The position numbers and the translations under genes were made by a program. A DNA stretch of 32,229 bases. Origin: Neobacillus novalis NBRC 102450 (GTDB lineage: Bacteria; Bacillota; Bacilli; Bacillales; Cytobacillaceae). The stretch lies in NCBI RefSeq assembly GCF_001591805.1, contig NZ_BCVP01000049.1:1-32229 (forward strand), in the 5' to 3' direction. The notes under the pieces were generated by a model, which worked only from the letters and a program-made list of their open reading frames with translations, was not told where the DNA came from and made no database searches. This document shows positions 8,094-16,207 of this stretch, one piece after another (within the stretch, counting starts at the first letter, position 1; each line of letters starts with the position of its first letter).

Positions 8094-8837
8094 ATGGAAA
8101 AGGTTGTTGAGATTCAGCATTTAAGTAAATCTTTTGGGAGCCATGAAGTATTAAAGGATATTAATTTCACCGTAAATAAAGGGGAAGTTGTTTGTATTAT
8201 TGGCTCATCGGGCTCAGGGAAATCAACGCTTCTTCGCTGTGTTAACCTTTTAGAAAAACCAAGTGGCGGCCAAATCATCTATCAAGGTGAGAACATTTTA
8301 GATAATAAGCATGATATTACCGCATACCGGACAAAATTAGGGATGGTTTTCCAGCAATTCAATTTATTTAATAATCATAATGTGTTAAACAACTGTACGG
8401 TTGGTCAAATGAAAGTGTTAAAACGTTCCCGTGAAGAGGCTGAAAAAGTGGCAATGAAATATTTGCAAGTTGTCGGGATGGATCGATATGTGAATGCCAA
8501 GCCGAAACAATTATCCGGCGGTCAAAAACAACGTGTCGCCATTGCGAGAGCCCTTTCAATGGAGCCGGATGTGATGTTATTTGATGAACCAACATCGGCG
8601 CTCGATCCGGAAATGGTCGGCGAGGTTCTTAAAGTGATGAAGGAGCTCGCTAACAGTGGTCTCACGATGTTAATTGTCACCCATGAAATGGGCTTTGCAA
8701 AAGAAGTCTCAGACCGTGTTGTCTTTATGGACAAGGGCGTGATTGCCGAAGAGGGAAGTCCTGAACAAATCTTCAACCAGCCAACACAAGATCGTACGAA
8801 AGAATTTTTAAAACGCACATTAGTTCAAACAATTTAG
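8094..8837 (+). CDS. Amino-acid ABC importer, ATP-binding protein
   Basis: A 247-residue ATPase of the GlnQ/HisP group. Visible motifs are Walker A GSSGSGKST, Q-loop MVFQQFNLF, signature LSGGQKQRVAIARAL, Walker B VMLFDEPTSALDPE and the switch histidine in IVTHEMG. The start is ATG 8094 behind AAAGGAGGAG, 18 bp after the permease stop. It is the last gene of the lysine-riboswitch operon and ends at a bidirectional hairpin shared with the convergent phn operon. Confidence 0.96.
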   Translation: MEKVVEIQHLSKSFGSHEVLKDINFTVNKGEVVCIIGSSGSGKSTLLRCVNLLEKPSGGQIIYQGENILDNKHDITAYRTKLGMVFQQFNLFNNHNVLNNCTVGQMKVLKRSREEAEKVAMKYLQVVGMDRYVNAKPKQLSGGQKQRVAIARALSMEPDVMLFDEPTSALDPEMVGEVLKVMKELANSGLTMLIVTHEMGFAKEVSDRVVFMDKGVIAEEGSPEQIFNQPTQDRTKEFLKRTLVQTI

Positions 8838-8886
8838 CAGAAGCGCCACGGCTTGTGGCGCTTCTGCTAAGTAAAATTCTATTTTT
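8834..8886. terminator. Bidirectional terminator between importer operons
   Basis: A perfect 16-bp stem (8834-8849 with 8855-8870) around GGCTT, overlapping the ATPase stop codon. A moderate T-rich stretch follows on the plus strand (to 8886). It also lies just behind the stop of the minus-strand phn operon, although the T tract in that direction is poor. Confidence 0.75.
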
Positions 8887-9688
8887 AGATAATTTTCTTA
8901 CGCAAGTATCCAGAAATAAGGTCGATTAAGGTAACCATGACAATAATCCCTAAGAGGATAATTCCTACACGATTCCAGTTTCTAGAGGTTAGGGCAAAAA
9001 TAAGCGGAGTACCTATTCCGCCGGCTCCAATGACACCAAGAATGGTGGCTGACCGAACATTGATTTCAAAACGATAGAGAGTGTAAGATAGAAATCCGGG
9101 AATAACCTGAGGGAGTACCGCAAACCAGAGGATTTGGAAACGGTTGGCCCCTGTTGCTAATAAAGCCTCGGCAGGGCCAAGATCCATATTTTCAATTTCC
9201 TCAGAGAACAACTTTCCCAGCATCCCAATGGAATGGAGCCCCAATGCTAATACCCCGGCAAATGATCCTGGACCAACTACTTTAATAAACATGATGGCCA
9301 TCACGAGCTCAGGAAATGTTCGAATGAAACTAAGGGAAAATTTCCCCGTGCCTGAAAGAGTATGACCTTTGCTCATGTTGCGAGCAGCCCAAAAGGAAAA
9401 AGGAATGCATAATAGAGCAGAAATAAATGTACCTAAAACCGCAATCGCCAGCGTATCGAGTAAGCCGTGGAGTAAATCTTCCCCGCCAGGCTCAGATACA
9501 TAACTCCAATCTGGGTGAAAAAGTCCATTAAAAATAGCTTTAGATATTTGCCCTGCGGTTGGTTTGATTTCTGGAACCGCCATACCGGCAAAGGCCCAAA
9601 TGTAAACAAGTGCGAGGACAAGATAAACACTCCAGAGCCCAATGCGATTTTTCTTACGTCTAGGAATTCTTCTAGCTGTTGCGTTCAT
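8885..9688 (-). CDS. phnE: Phosphonate ABC importer permease PhnE (second copy)
   Basis: A 267-residue integral membrane protein of the PhnE family. A basic N terminus precedes the first membrane helix (about 18-36). The EAA-type loop is visible as LGPAEALLATGANRFQILWF then LPQVIPGFLSYTLYRFEINVR, the typical PhnE signature. GVIGAGGIG follows near the C terminus. Its ATG overlaps the stop of the preceding phnE by 4 bp (ATGA), with GGGAGAAG upstream, so translation is probably coupled. It likely pairs with the first PhnE as a heterodimeric channel. Last gene of the phn operon. Confidence 0.93.
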   Translation of the reverse strand: MNATARRIPRRKKNRIGLWSVYLVLALVYIWAFAGMAVPEIKPTAGQISKAIFNGLFHPDWSYVSEPGGEDLLHGLLDTLAIAVLGTFISALLCIPFSFWAARNMSKGHTLSGTGKFSLSFIRTFPELVMAIMFIKVVGPGSFAGVLALGLHSIGMLGKLFSEEIENMDLGPAEALLATGANRFQILWFAVLPQVIPGFLSYTLYRFEINVRSATILGVIGAGGIGTPLIFALTSRNWNRVGIILLGIIVMVTLIDLISGYLRKKII

Positions 9689-10476
9689 AATAACTTCTCC
9701 CGTAATTTTGTACTGAAATAGTCAATGATTAACACGACAACTAATGTATAGACAATGATGGAGCTTGCTTTATCGTATTCAAGAAACCCCAGCGTTTTAT
9801 TGTAAAATAATCCGATGCCGCCTGCACCAACGAGTCCTAATACGGCAGCTGCCCGTACATTAATTTCAAACGTGTATAATACATAGGAAATAAAATGGGC
9901 TTGTATTTGGGGAATGATCCCAAACACAATAAGTTGAATTTTATTCGCTCCGACTGAAATCATCGCTTCGAGCGGCCCAGGATCGATGGATTCAATCGAC
10001 TCATAGGTTAATTTTGCAATTAAACCAATCGAAAAAACGGTTAAGGCCAAAATACCAGGTAACGCTCCAAGTCCAAAGATTGCGACAAAAATGGAGGCTA
10101 AAAGTAAATCAGGAACAGTCCGAATTAAATTTAAAATAAAACGTGCCGGATAAAAGATCCATGAATTTTGAACCAAATTACTAGCTGAAAAAAGTGCAAC
10201 TGGAATCGAAATAATCGCGCCAAACGTCGTTCCGATCACGGCCATCCGAATCGTTTCCAGCATCGCCCCGGTTATTTTATCAAAATAACTCCAGTTGGGA
10301 GGAATCATTTGTGTTACCAAATCCATCATATTGGGAAATCCAATGATGAACTCGCTTAAGGAAGACTCGGTTTTCACAGAACTTCCCCAAAGAAGTAAGA
10401 GGACAAGTAAGGCTGTCAGATATCCTTTTATTTTACTGGGAGGTTGAGGTACCCCCTTTTTCTGAGCTTGAATCAT
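9685..10476 (-). CDS. phnE: Phosphonate ABC importer permease PhnE (first copy)
   Basis: A 263-residue PhnE-family permease. It has an N-terminal membrane helix near 19-35 and the loop SIDPGPLEAMISVGANKIQL followed by IPQIQAHFISYVLYTFEINVR, then AVLGLVGAGGIGLFYN. It is clearly related to its downstream neighbour but diverged, consistent with an old duplication forming a two-subunit channel. Its ATG overlaps the phnC stop by 4 bp. AGGAG lies about 11 bases upstream, inside phnC. Confidence 0.93.
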   Translation of the reverse strand: MIQAQKKGVPQPPSKIKGYLTALLVLLLLWGSSVKTESSLSEFIIGFPNMMDLVTQMIPPNWSYFDKITGAMLETIRMAVIGTTFGAIISIPVALFSASNLVQNSWIFYPARFILNLIRTVPDLLLASIFVAIFGLGALPGILALTVFSIGLIAKLTYESIESIDPGPLEAMISVGANKIQLIVFGIIPQIQAHFISYVLYTFEINVRAAAVLGLVGAGGIGLFYNKTLGFLEYDKASSIIVYTLVVVLIIDYFSTKLREKLL

Positions 10477-11267
10477 AGGGCGGCCGCTCCTAATAACTCG
10501 TCTTTATGAATGGGACGGCCATAAATTTCAGAGAACGTTTCATCCGTTGCCTCTCCTACAGGTCCATCAAAAACAACCTCGCCCGCTTGCATCCCAATAA
10601 TTCTTGTCGCATATTCTTTGGCTAAATCAACGTGATGAAGGTTCACGATGGTGGTAATCCCTAATTCCTTGTTGATTCTTCTTAAGTCATCCATTACCTG
10701 TTTTGTTGTTAGCGGATCTAGAGAAGCTACCGGCTCATCGGCCAATATTATTTTTGCTTCTTGAGCTAACGCGCGGGCAATGGAAACACGCTGCTGCTGA
10801 CCTCCTGATAACTGATCTGCCCGGGAATAGGCTTTATCCAAAATATTCACACGTTCGAGTGCATCAAAGGCTAGATGTTCATCTTCTTTAGGGAATAATC
10901 CGAAAACGGTTCGTAATGTGGAATGATATCCTACACGTCCGGATAATACATTTCTTAGTACAGTAGACCTCTTTACTAAGTTAAAGCTTTGAAAAATCAT
11001 CCCGATATCGCGGCGAATTTCTCTTAAGGCGGCTCCTTTTGCATGTGTAATCGACTTGCCGTCAATCAAGATTTCTCCCTCGGAAATTTCTGCTAATCTA
11101 TTTATTGAGCGTAATAACGTTGACTTACCTGCACCAGATAATCCAACCACCACTACAAACTCACCATTTTCAATTTTTAAGTTAATAGTACGTAATCCTT
11201 TCACACCGTTAGGATATGTCTTGGATACATTTTTAAATTCAATCACTTCTTTACCAACTTTCTTCAT
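10473..11267 (-). CDS. phnC: Phosphonate ABC importer ATP-binding protein PhnC
   Basis: A 264-residue ATPase. Motifs in order are Walker A GLSGAGKST, Q-loop MIFQSFNLV, signature LSGGQQQRVSIARAL, Walker B IILADEPVASLDP, and the histidine stretch NLHHVDLAKEYATRIIGM that is characteristic of PhnC. ATG 11267 has no clear Shine-Dalgarno sequence; a GTG seven codons later is an alternative start. The gene sits behind phnD after a hairpin with a T tract, so it is probably expressed less than phnD. It powers import of phosphonates or related organophosphorus compounds. No phosphonate-degrading gene is in the window. Confidence 0.94.
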   Translation of the reverse strand: MKKVGKEVIEFKNVSKTYPNGVKGLRTINLKIENGEFVVVVGLSGAGKSTLLRSINRLAEISEGEILIDGKSITHAKGAALREIRRDIGMIFQSFNLVKRSTVLRNVLSGRVGYHSTLRTVFGLFPKEDEHLAFDALERVNILDKAYSRADQLSGGQQQRVSIARALAQEAKIILADEPVASLDPLTTKQVMDDLRRINKELGITTIVNLHHVDLAKEYATRIIGMQAGEVVFDGPVGEATDETFSEIYGRPIHKDELLGAAAL

Positions 11268-11302
11268 TTGATATCAATCAAGTTGAGAACGAAAATGTTA
11301 TG

Positions 11303-11340
11303 GGTAAAAAACCTAGCCAGTAAATGAAGACTTACTGGCT
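11303..11340 (-). terminator. Intra-operon attenuator between phnD and phnC
   Basis: On the minus strand, AGCCAGTAA pairs perfectly with TTACTGGCT (11332-11340 with 11315-11323) around an 8-nt loop. It is followed by AGG and six T. A partial terminator here would give more binding protein than ATPase and permease. Confidence 0.7.
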
Positions 11341-11370
11341 GGAAACATATTAATCATAAAAACTATTTAT

Positions 11371-12303
11371 CTACTCTGTTTTTACTTTTTTAGCATAATC
11401 ACGTACGATATCAAACACTTTATCGTCAGATGGTGTGTAGCCTTCATGGGAGTATATGTCTTTAATAATTTGGTGTCCTTCTGTATCTTTTCCGATTTCA
11501 ACAAATGCATCTTGAATCTTTTTCACCCATTCTTCATTCATGTCTGTACGAACAGAAATGGTGTCATTAGGGATTTTTTCAGTGAACTTAAGTGCCTTTG
11601 TCTCTTCAAATACTTTTGGATAATCCTTCTTTACAATATTACGGGCATCTTGGAAAATAACGGCTGCATCGACATCACCATTAAGAAGGGCAATGACAGC
11701 TTGGTCGTGACCCTTTACCGTTACTCCTTGAACATCTTTAATTGGGTCAATTCCGGCATCCAATAAAGAGGCTGCAGGCCATACATATCCTGCTGAAGAA
11801 GTTACGTCTTGGAAGGCAATCTTTTTACCTTTTAGGTCTTTAATATCGTTGATGTTAGCGTCCTTTTTCACAATAAACATGGATTTATAGAAGTCTACTA
11901 AATCTTGAGTAGGCTGACCTGTTTGATTATCCACTCCAAAACGCTGTGCTTGAAGTAACACGTTTGCTGCCCCTTTTTCATGCGCCAAAACATAGGCAGT
12001 CGGCGGTAAGAAGCCAATATCTACTTTTTTTGATGCCATTGCTTCAATGATTGTATTATAATCCGTGGAAACACTCACTTTTACTGGAATGCCAAGTTTG
12101 TCACTTAATAGTTTTTCTAATGGTTTTGCTTTTGCTTCTAACGTATCAGCGTTTTGTGATGGTACGAATTGGACGGTTAGAGTTTCAGGTGCATATGAAG
12201 CATTTTTAGCGGAAGCATCTTTTGAACTGCCGCAGCCACTTAAAATACCTGCCGCAAGTGTTAATGACATGCCGATTGCTGCTAATTTTTTTCCTTTGAA
12301 CAT
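11371..12303 (-). CDS. phnD: Phosphonate-binding lipoprotein PhnD
   Basis: A 310-residue periplasmic-type phosphate/phosphonate-binding protein. It has a lipoprotein signal with lipobox ILSGC (Cys24), LTVQFVPSQNADTLEAKAKP at the start of the mature domain, and MASKKVDIGFLPPTAYVLAHE, which is typical for PhnD. The start was moved to ATG 12303, because the upstream ATG at 12318 forms part of the GGAGGT ribosome binding site (12311-12316). It is the first gene of the minus-strand phn operon. The divergent neighbour is a phosphoesterase, which supports a role in phosphorus acquisition. The ligand could be a phosphonate, phosphite or another small organophosphorus compound. Confidence 0.94.
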   Translation of the reverse strand: MFKGKKLAAIGMSLTLAAGILSGCGSSKDASAKNASYAPETLTVQFVPSQNADTLEAKAKPLEKLLSDKLGIPVKVSVSTDYNTIIEAMASKKVDIGFLPPTAYVLAHEKGAANVLLQAQRFGVDNQTGQPTQDLVDFYKSMFIVKKDANINDIKDLKGKKIAFQDVTSSAGYVWPAASLLDAGIDPIKDVQGVTVKGHDQAVIALLNGDVDAAVIFQDARNIVKKDYPKVFEETKALKFTEKIPNDTISVRTDMNEEWVKKIQDAFVEIGKDTEGHQIIKDIYSHEGYTPSDDKVFDIVRDYAKKVKTE

Positions 12304-12373
12304 CTGTGAAACCTCCATGTAAAAAATTTTTATATTACAAAAGGAATAGTACCATGAGAGTGCAGCTGTTTTA

Positions 12374-12399
12374 TGTTAAGAAACAGTAAACTTTGTAAA
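12374..12399 (-). promoter_or_regulatory. Possible PhoP-box-like hexamers upstream of phnD
   Basis: On the minus strand the hexamers TTTACA (12394-12399), TTTACT (12385-12390) and TTAACA (12374-12379) occur, with spacings of 9 and 11 bp. PhoP of Bacillus binds TT(A/T/C)ACA-like direct repeats about 11 bp apart. The match is suggestive only. A phosphate-starvation response would fit the genes on both sides. Confidence 0.3.
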
Positions 12400-12405
12400 T
12401 TATTG

Positions 12406-12433
12406 TTTGTTCATTTCGTTTTACTAGTATAAT
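12406..12433 (+). promoter_or_regulatory. Possible promoter of the CpdB-like gene
   Basis: A perfect -10 box TATAAT at 12428-12433, with a weak -35 (TTTGTT at 12406-12411) 16 bp upstream. It lies 31 bp ahead of the start codon. Confidence 0.45.
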
Positions 12434-12464
12434 GATGTTGATTAAACGGAGAGGAAGTTAGAAG

Positions 12465-14051
12465 ATGCCGAAACGAGTAAATCGATGTGAATTGGTGATT
12501 ATTGAAACGAGTGATCTTCATGGAAATGTCTTCCCGATTAACTATGGAAATCATCAAGAAACGAACTCAGGAATGGCAAAGATCGCGCAGCTCATTAAAC
12601 AAGAGAAACAAAAGTATGAGTATACCCTTCTGATTGATAATGGAGATGTGATTCAAGGTACACCGTTCACCTATCATTATGCTAAATTCCTCCATGACAA
12701 AAACAATCCAATGATCAGCATCCTAAATAACCTAGATTATGATGCTGCGATTATTGGAAACCATGAGTTTAACTATGGGATGGGCTTGTTAAAAAAAGCA
12801 GTAAAGGAATCCAATTTTCCCTGGCTTTCCGCCAATATTATAAGTGATGAAACGAACCAGCCTTTATTTGGACAGCCTTATATGATCAAGGAATTTGATA
12901 ATGGACTTAAGGTGGCTGTGCTGGGTGTAACAACCCATTACATTCCTAATTGGGAGAATCCAAACTATATTGAATGTTTACATTTTGAAGATGCCCTGGA
13001 GACAACTAGAAAATGGGTCAAGTATTTGCAAGAACATGAGACATACGATTTGCTAATCGTTTCCTATCATGGAGGCTTTGAATGCGATTTGTTATCAGGG
13101 GAGCCTACCGAGTCATTAACCGGTGAAAACCAAGGCTATCGTTTGTGCCATGAAATAGAAGGAATAGATGTTTTGCTTACTGGCCATCAGCACCGAAGGA
13201 TTACGGAACATATCAATGGCGTAACTGTCATTCAGCCGGGATTTAACGGGCAGGGATTAGGTAAGGCTGTGATCCAATTTCAATTTCGGGATGGCAAGTG
13301 GGGGGTTGTAGAAAAATTTGCTGAGATAGTAGCAGTGGACGATACCACCGAACCTGTCAAAAATGTCTTAGAGCTAGCAGAAGAATACGAAAGACAAACC
13401 CAGAAATGGCTTGATCAGCCAATTGGGAAAATTGAAGGAGATTTGACAGTTGATAATGCCTTTGCTGTAAGGGTAAAGGATCATCCGTTAATTGAATTCA
13501 TTAATAACGTCCAAATGGACGCAGCCGGTGTGGATATATCAAGCACTGCCCTTTTTGATAACCAATCGCCGGGTTTCTCTCAACATGTCACCATGAGAGA
13601 TATTGTTTCAAATTATATTTATCCGAATACCTTAAAGGTAGTCCGTATTTCCGGGCAGGATATAAAGGACGCTTTGGAAAAATGCGCCACATATTTCATC
13701 GTTGATGTAGATAATGAACTAAACGTAAATCCTGCATTTGTTGAGCCGAAGCCCCAACACTACAATTATGATATGTGGGAAGGAATTGAATACGAATTAA
13801 ATATCTCAAAGCCATTCGGATCCCGCGTCGTCAAACTTAACTATCATGGGAAGCCGATTAACCTTTCAGATCAATACGATGTCGTGATGAATAACTATCG
13901 AGCTGGAGGCGGCGGAGACTACGAGATGTTCAAAGATAAACCAGTAATCAAAGAAATTCAGACAGACATGACCGAACTATTAGCCAACTACTTTTTGAAA
14001 AGAAAAACAGTATCGGCAAGCTGTAATAATAATTGGAAAGTCACTTTCTAA
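12465..14051 (+). CDS. CpdB/UshA-like metallophosphoesterase without signal peptide
   Basis: A 528-residue two-domain 5'-nucleotidase-superfamily enzyme. The metal-binding motifs of the calcineurin-like domain are visible: TSDLHG (Asp17, His19), DNGDVIQG, GNHEFNYG, SYHGG and GHQHRR. The C-terminal 5'-nucleotidase domain has HYNYDMWEGIEYELNISKP and NNYRAGGGGDY. These C-terminal motifs resemble 2',3'-cyclic nucleotide phosphodiesterases (CpdB) more than UshA. There is no signal peptide (MPKRVNRCELVIIE), so the enzyme should be cytosolic, unusual since most relatives are exported. ATG 12465 follows GGAGAGG by 9 bases. It is divergent from phnD. Likely substrates are nucleotides or cyclic nucleotides, or imported phosphoesters. 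Confidence 0.9.
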   Translation: MPKRVNRCELVIIETSDLHGNVFPINYGNHQETNSGMAKIAQLIKQEKQKYEYTLLIDNGDVIQGTPFTYHYAKFLHDKNNPMISILNNLDYDAAIIGNHEFNYGMGLLKKAVKESNFPWLSANIISDETNQPLFGQPYMIKEFDNGLKVAVLGVTTHYIPNWENPNYIECLHFEDALETTRKWVKYLQEHETYDLLIVSYHGGFECDLLSGEPTESLTGENQGYRLCHEIEGIDVLLTGHQHRRITEHINGVTVIQPGFNGQGLGKAVIQFQFRDGKWGVVEKFAEIVAVDDTTEPVKNVLELAEEYERQTQKWLDQPIGKIEGDLTVDNAFAVRVKDHPLIEFINNVQMDAAGVDISSTALFDNQSPGFSQHVTMRDIVSNYIYPNTLKVVRISGQDIKDALEKCATYFIVDVDNELNVNPAFVEPKPQHYNYDMWEGIEYELNISKPFGSRVVKLNYHGKPINLSDQYDVVMNNYRAGGGGDYEMFKDKPVIKEIQTDMTELLANYFLKRKTVSASCNNNWKVTF

Positions 14052-14086
14052 GGGAAGAGGGGACAGGCACCCTGCCCTAATTTGAA

Positions 14087-14126
14087 TAAAAGAGCTTGGA
14101 ACTATTGACTTTTCCAAGCTCTTTTA
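14087..14126 (+). terminator. Terminator after the CpdB-like gene
   Basis: A perfect 15-bp stem TAAAAGAGCTTGGAA (14087-14101) with its complement (14112-14126) around a 10-nt loop; the 3' arm carries the T run. A second small GC hairpin (GGGGACAGG, about 14058) lies between it and the stop codon. Confidence 0.8.
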
Positions 14127-14279
14127 CGGCCGGTGCCACCGCCCGGAAATTTGTCGAAGATTGCTAGGTATTTATTGTAAGGGCTGCCGGGATATTGATT
14201 CGGTTGGATTATTTTTCAATTACATAGTTTATTTAATATAGGGGAAAATATGCCAATGATACCGGTAGGAGGAAGAGAT

Positions 14280-15284
14280 ATGACGAAGAATCATGAGGTT
14301 GGTTTGACATCAGCTGAAATAACAGGATTATGGACCACCTATATTGGCGAATCTATGTCGATTTGCATGACCAAACATATGTTGAAATATTTGGAGGATG
14401 CCGACGTAAAGCCTCTCTTGGAGGAGTCTTTAGCAGTGTCTCAAAAGCAACTTAGTGAAATTCAAACAATCTTTATGAAAGAAAAGTTCCCGATTCCTAA
14501 AGGATTTACCGATGATGATTTTAATTCCGATGCGCCGGCTTTATTTTTCAATTTATTGCCGCTAAGTTACGTTTATGGCATGAGTCGTATATCTATTGTA
14601 AATTATGGAATGGTGGTTACTGCCATGGCGCGAGAGGATATCCGTTTATTCTTTTCAACATGCTTGAATTCGTCCAATGACCTATTTAACAAGGCCATTA
14701 CGATTATGTTGAATAAAGGAATTTATGATCGTCCAGCAATGATTCCCTATCCTGAAGGTATCGAATTTGCCAAGAATCGTGAAACCTTCTTGTCCAAATG
14801 GTTCGAACCGCAAAGACCCCTTAATGTGCTTGAGCTAACATCTATTTTTTTCAATAGTGAAAGAAATTATTTTGGCTTGGTTTTTCTAACTGGTTTTATT
14901 CAGGTCGTAAAAGACGAGAGCATCAAGAAGTATTTGATAAAGGGAAAAAAATTAGCAGAAAAGCAAATCAAATTCTTAAATGATACCCTAAGGAACGATG
15001 ATTTGCCCGTGGCATCTATGATTAATACGGAAATATCGACGTCCACCATCTCTCCCTTTTCAGAAAAGCTGATTTTAAATTTGATTACAATGCTAAACTC
15101 AACGGCGTTAACCTTTTTAGGACATTCGCTTTCCACGTCTTCAAGAGCAGACTTGTCCGTTGAATATTCGAAACTTATGGTTGAGATTATGCAATATGGA
15201 AAAGAAGGAATGGATTTGCTGATCGAAAGGCAATGGTTTGAGGAACCTCCCCATGCCCCCAATCGAAAAGAATTGGCGAAATAG
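14280..15284 (+). CDS. DUF3231 family protein
   Basis: A 334-residue soluble helical protein made of two similar halves of about 165 residues. Each begins with a short stretch such as LTSAEITGLWTTYIGESMS or LNVLELTSIFFNSERNYFG and contains a four-helix pattern. This is the DUF3231 layout of Bacillales, which is ferritin-like in shape but without obvious metal ligands here. The function is unknown; members are common in spore formers. The start is ATG 14280, as GGAGGA at 14268-14273 lies directly upstream; the ATG at 14250 precedes that site. It is a single gene followed by its own terminator. Confidence 0.88.
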   Translation: MTKNHEVGLTSAEITGLWTTYIGESMSICMTKHMLKYLEDADVKPLLEESLAVSQKQLSEIQTIFMKEKFPIPKGFTDDDFNSDAPALFFNLLPLSYVYGMSRISIVNYGMVVTAMAREDIRLFFSTCLNSSNDLFNKAITIMLNKGIYDRPAMIPYPEGIEFAKNRETFLSKWFEPQRPLNVLELTSIFFNSERNYFGLVFLTGFIQVVKDESIKKYLIKGKKLAEKQIKFLNDTLRNDDLPVASMINTEISTSTISPFSEKLILNLITMLNSTALTFLGHSLSTSSRADLSVEYSKLMVEIMQYGKEGMDLLIERQWFEEPPHAPNRKELAK

Positions 15285-15296
15285 TGTTGGGATGTA

Positions 15297-15330
15297 GGAC
15301 GAGGGACAGGCTCCTCGTCTCATTTTATTT
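15297..15330 (+). terminator. Terminator after the DUF3231 gene
   Basis: GGACGAGG (15297-15304) pairs with CCTCGTCT (15313-15320) around GACAGGCT, followed by CATTTTATTT. The hairpin and the 40 bp after it resemble the terminator region behind the subtilase gene at 32056. Confidence 0.8.
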
Positions 15331-15434
15331 AGATCCACGGTATCCTCCTCGAACATTCTTGTTTCACGATAAAAGCCGTAAATGTCAAATACGAGATACT
15401 AACCTCCAATTGAGGACTGGGGGCAGCCTCTCCC

Positions 15435-15530
15435 CTATTTATTTATGACTTTTACTTTGCTTTCTCCGCCAATTATGACAGTATCGGTCATTCCGATGAA
15501 TAGACCAGTTTCTACTACTTGAACAGGCTC
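15435..15530 (-). pseudogene. Decayed 3' end of rpiA (ribose-5-phosphate isomerase A)
   Basis: Translated on the minus strand, about 31 codons before a TAG at 15435-15437 read VVETGLFIGMTDTVIIGGES and end KVKVINK. This closely resembles the conserved C terminus of RpiA (VVE-GLF---AD-VI-G---GVKV). Upstream the frame is closed by TAA and there is no room for the rest of the gene before the SRPBCC gene, so it is a remnant. Identification is from recall of the family pattern. The remainder of the 15285-15607 gap holds the terminator and no other coding signal. Confidence 0.55.
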
Positions 15531-15607
15531 TTAAAGGAATTAGCCAATTAAAGAGGAATACTTATTAAGTAAGCATTTTTTTCAACGCAAATAAAAGAGG
15601 TGTAAAC

Positions 15608-16078
15608 ATGAAATCATGGTCAAAAGAAATCGAAATAGAGGCACCGATTGATCAAGTTTGGGGACTGTTAGATGGATCATTAGAGGAAATGCAAAAAATT
15701 ATGCCCCAAGTAGTAGATCATAAACCAGTAAAAGTGACGGACGTGGGTGTTGGGAGTATCTATCGTCAAAAATATAAAGAGGGGAAACGTATAGAGGAGT
15801 ACGATGTCGAGACATTAGAATATGAAAATGCTCCAGATAAAAAGAAATTAAAAGTAGGCTTCACGCTGGCAAAAATGTTTGAGATTACGGCCTTGTATGA
15901 ACTATCCCAAATCAATCAGCAGAAAACGCTGTTTACTTATACCTGCACCAATCGCCCGTTGAAATCGTTCCTTAAATTATTTTTACTCTTTGCAAGTGAT
16001 AAAATTGTCGTACAGTTTTGTGAGAGAGTCAAAAATGTAGCAGAGGAGGAATATAAAAAAACAAATTTGTTAGTTTAA
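15608..16078 (+). CDS. SRPBCC (START/Bet v 1-like) family protein
   Basis: A 156-residue soluble protein with the SRPBCC opening: WSKEIEIEAPIDQVWGLLDG, that is, a beta strand, then AP---VW. Alternating strands and a long C-terminal helix (KIVVQFCERVKNVAEEEYKK) follow. Such folds bind hydrophobic ligands, and many Bacillus members are uncharacterised. Ribosome binding site AGAGGTG precedes ATG 15608. It is monocistronic, ending at a bidirectional terminator shared with the convergent LysM gene. Confidence 0.85.
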   Translation: MKSWSKEIEIEAPIDQVWGLLDGSLEEMQKIMPQVVDHKPVKVTDVGVGSIYRQKYKEGKRIEEYDVETLEYENAPDKKKLKVGFTLAKMFEITALYELSQINQQKTLFTYTCTNRPLKSFLKLFLLFASDKIVVQFCERVKNVAEEEYKKTNLLV

Positions 16079-16131
16079 TAGGGGCAGTTGGTGGTCCTTA
16101 AAAGTTTCCGTGAATTCGAGCCAAAAAAGTT

Positions 16132-16166
16132 GAAGCGAGGGGACGCTCCTCTCGCTTCATTTTTTA
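16132..16166. terminator. Bidirectional terminator between SRPBCC and LysM genes
   Basis: GAAGCGAGGGG (16132-16142) pairs with CCTCTCGCTTC (16148-16158) around ACGCT with one G-U pair. A T run follows on the plus strand, and A6 precedes it, giving a T run on the minus strand. Confidence 0.88.
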
Positions 16167-16207
16167 ATTTTTGAAGCACAAGAATCTCCATGCCTCATGT
16201 CCCTCTG

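Noticed and set aside
12319..12464. Well-defined Pho box dyad
   Set aside because: Only one pair of hexamers has the expected 11-bp spacing; kept as a low-confidence note rather than a firm site.
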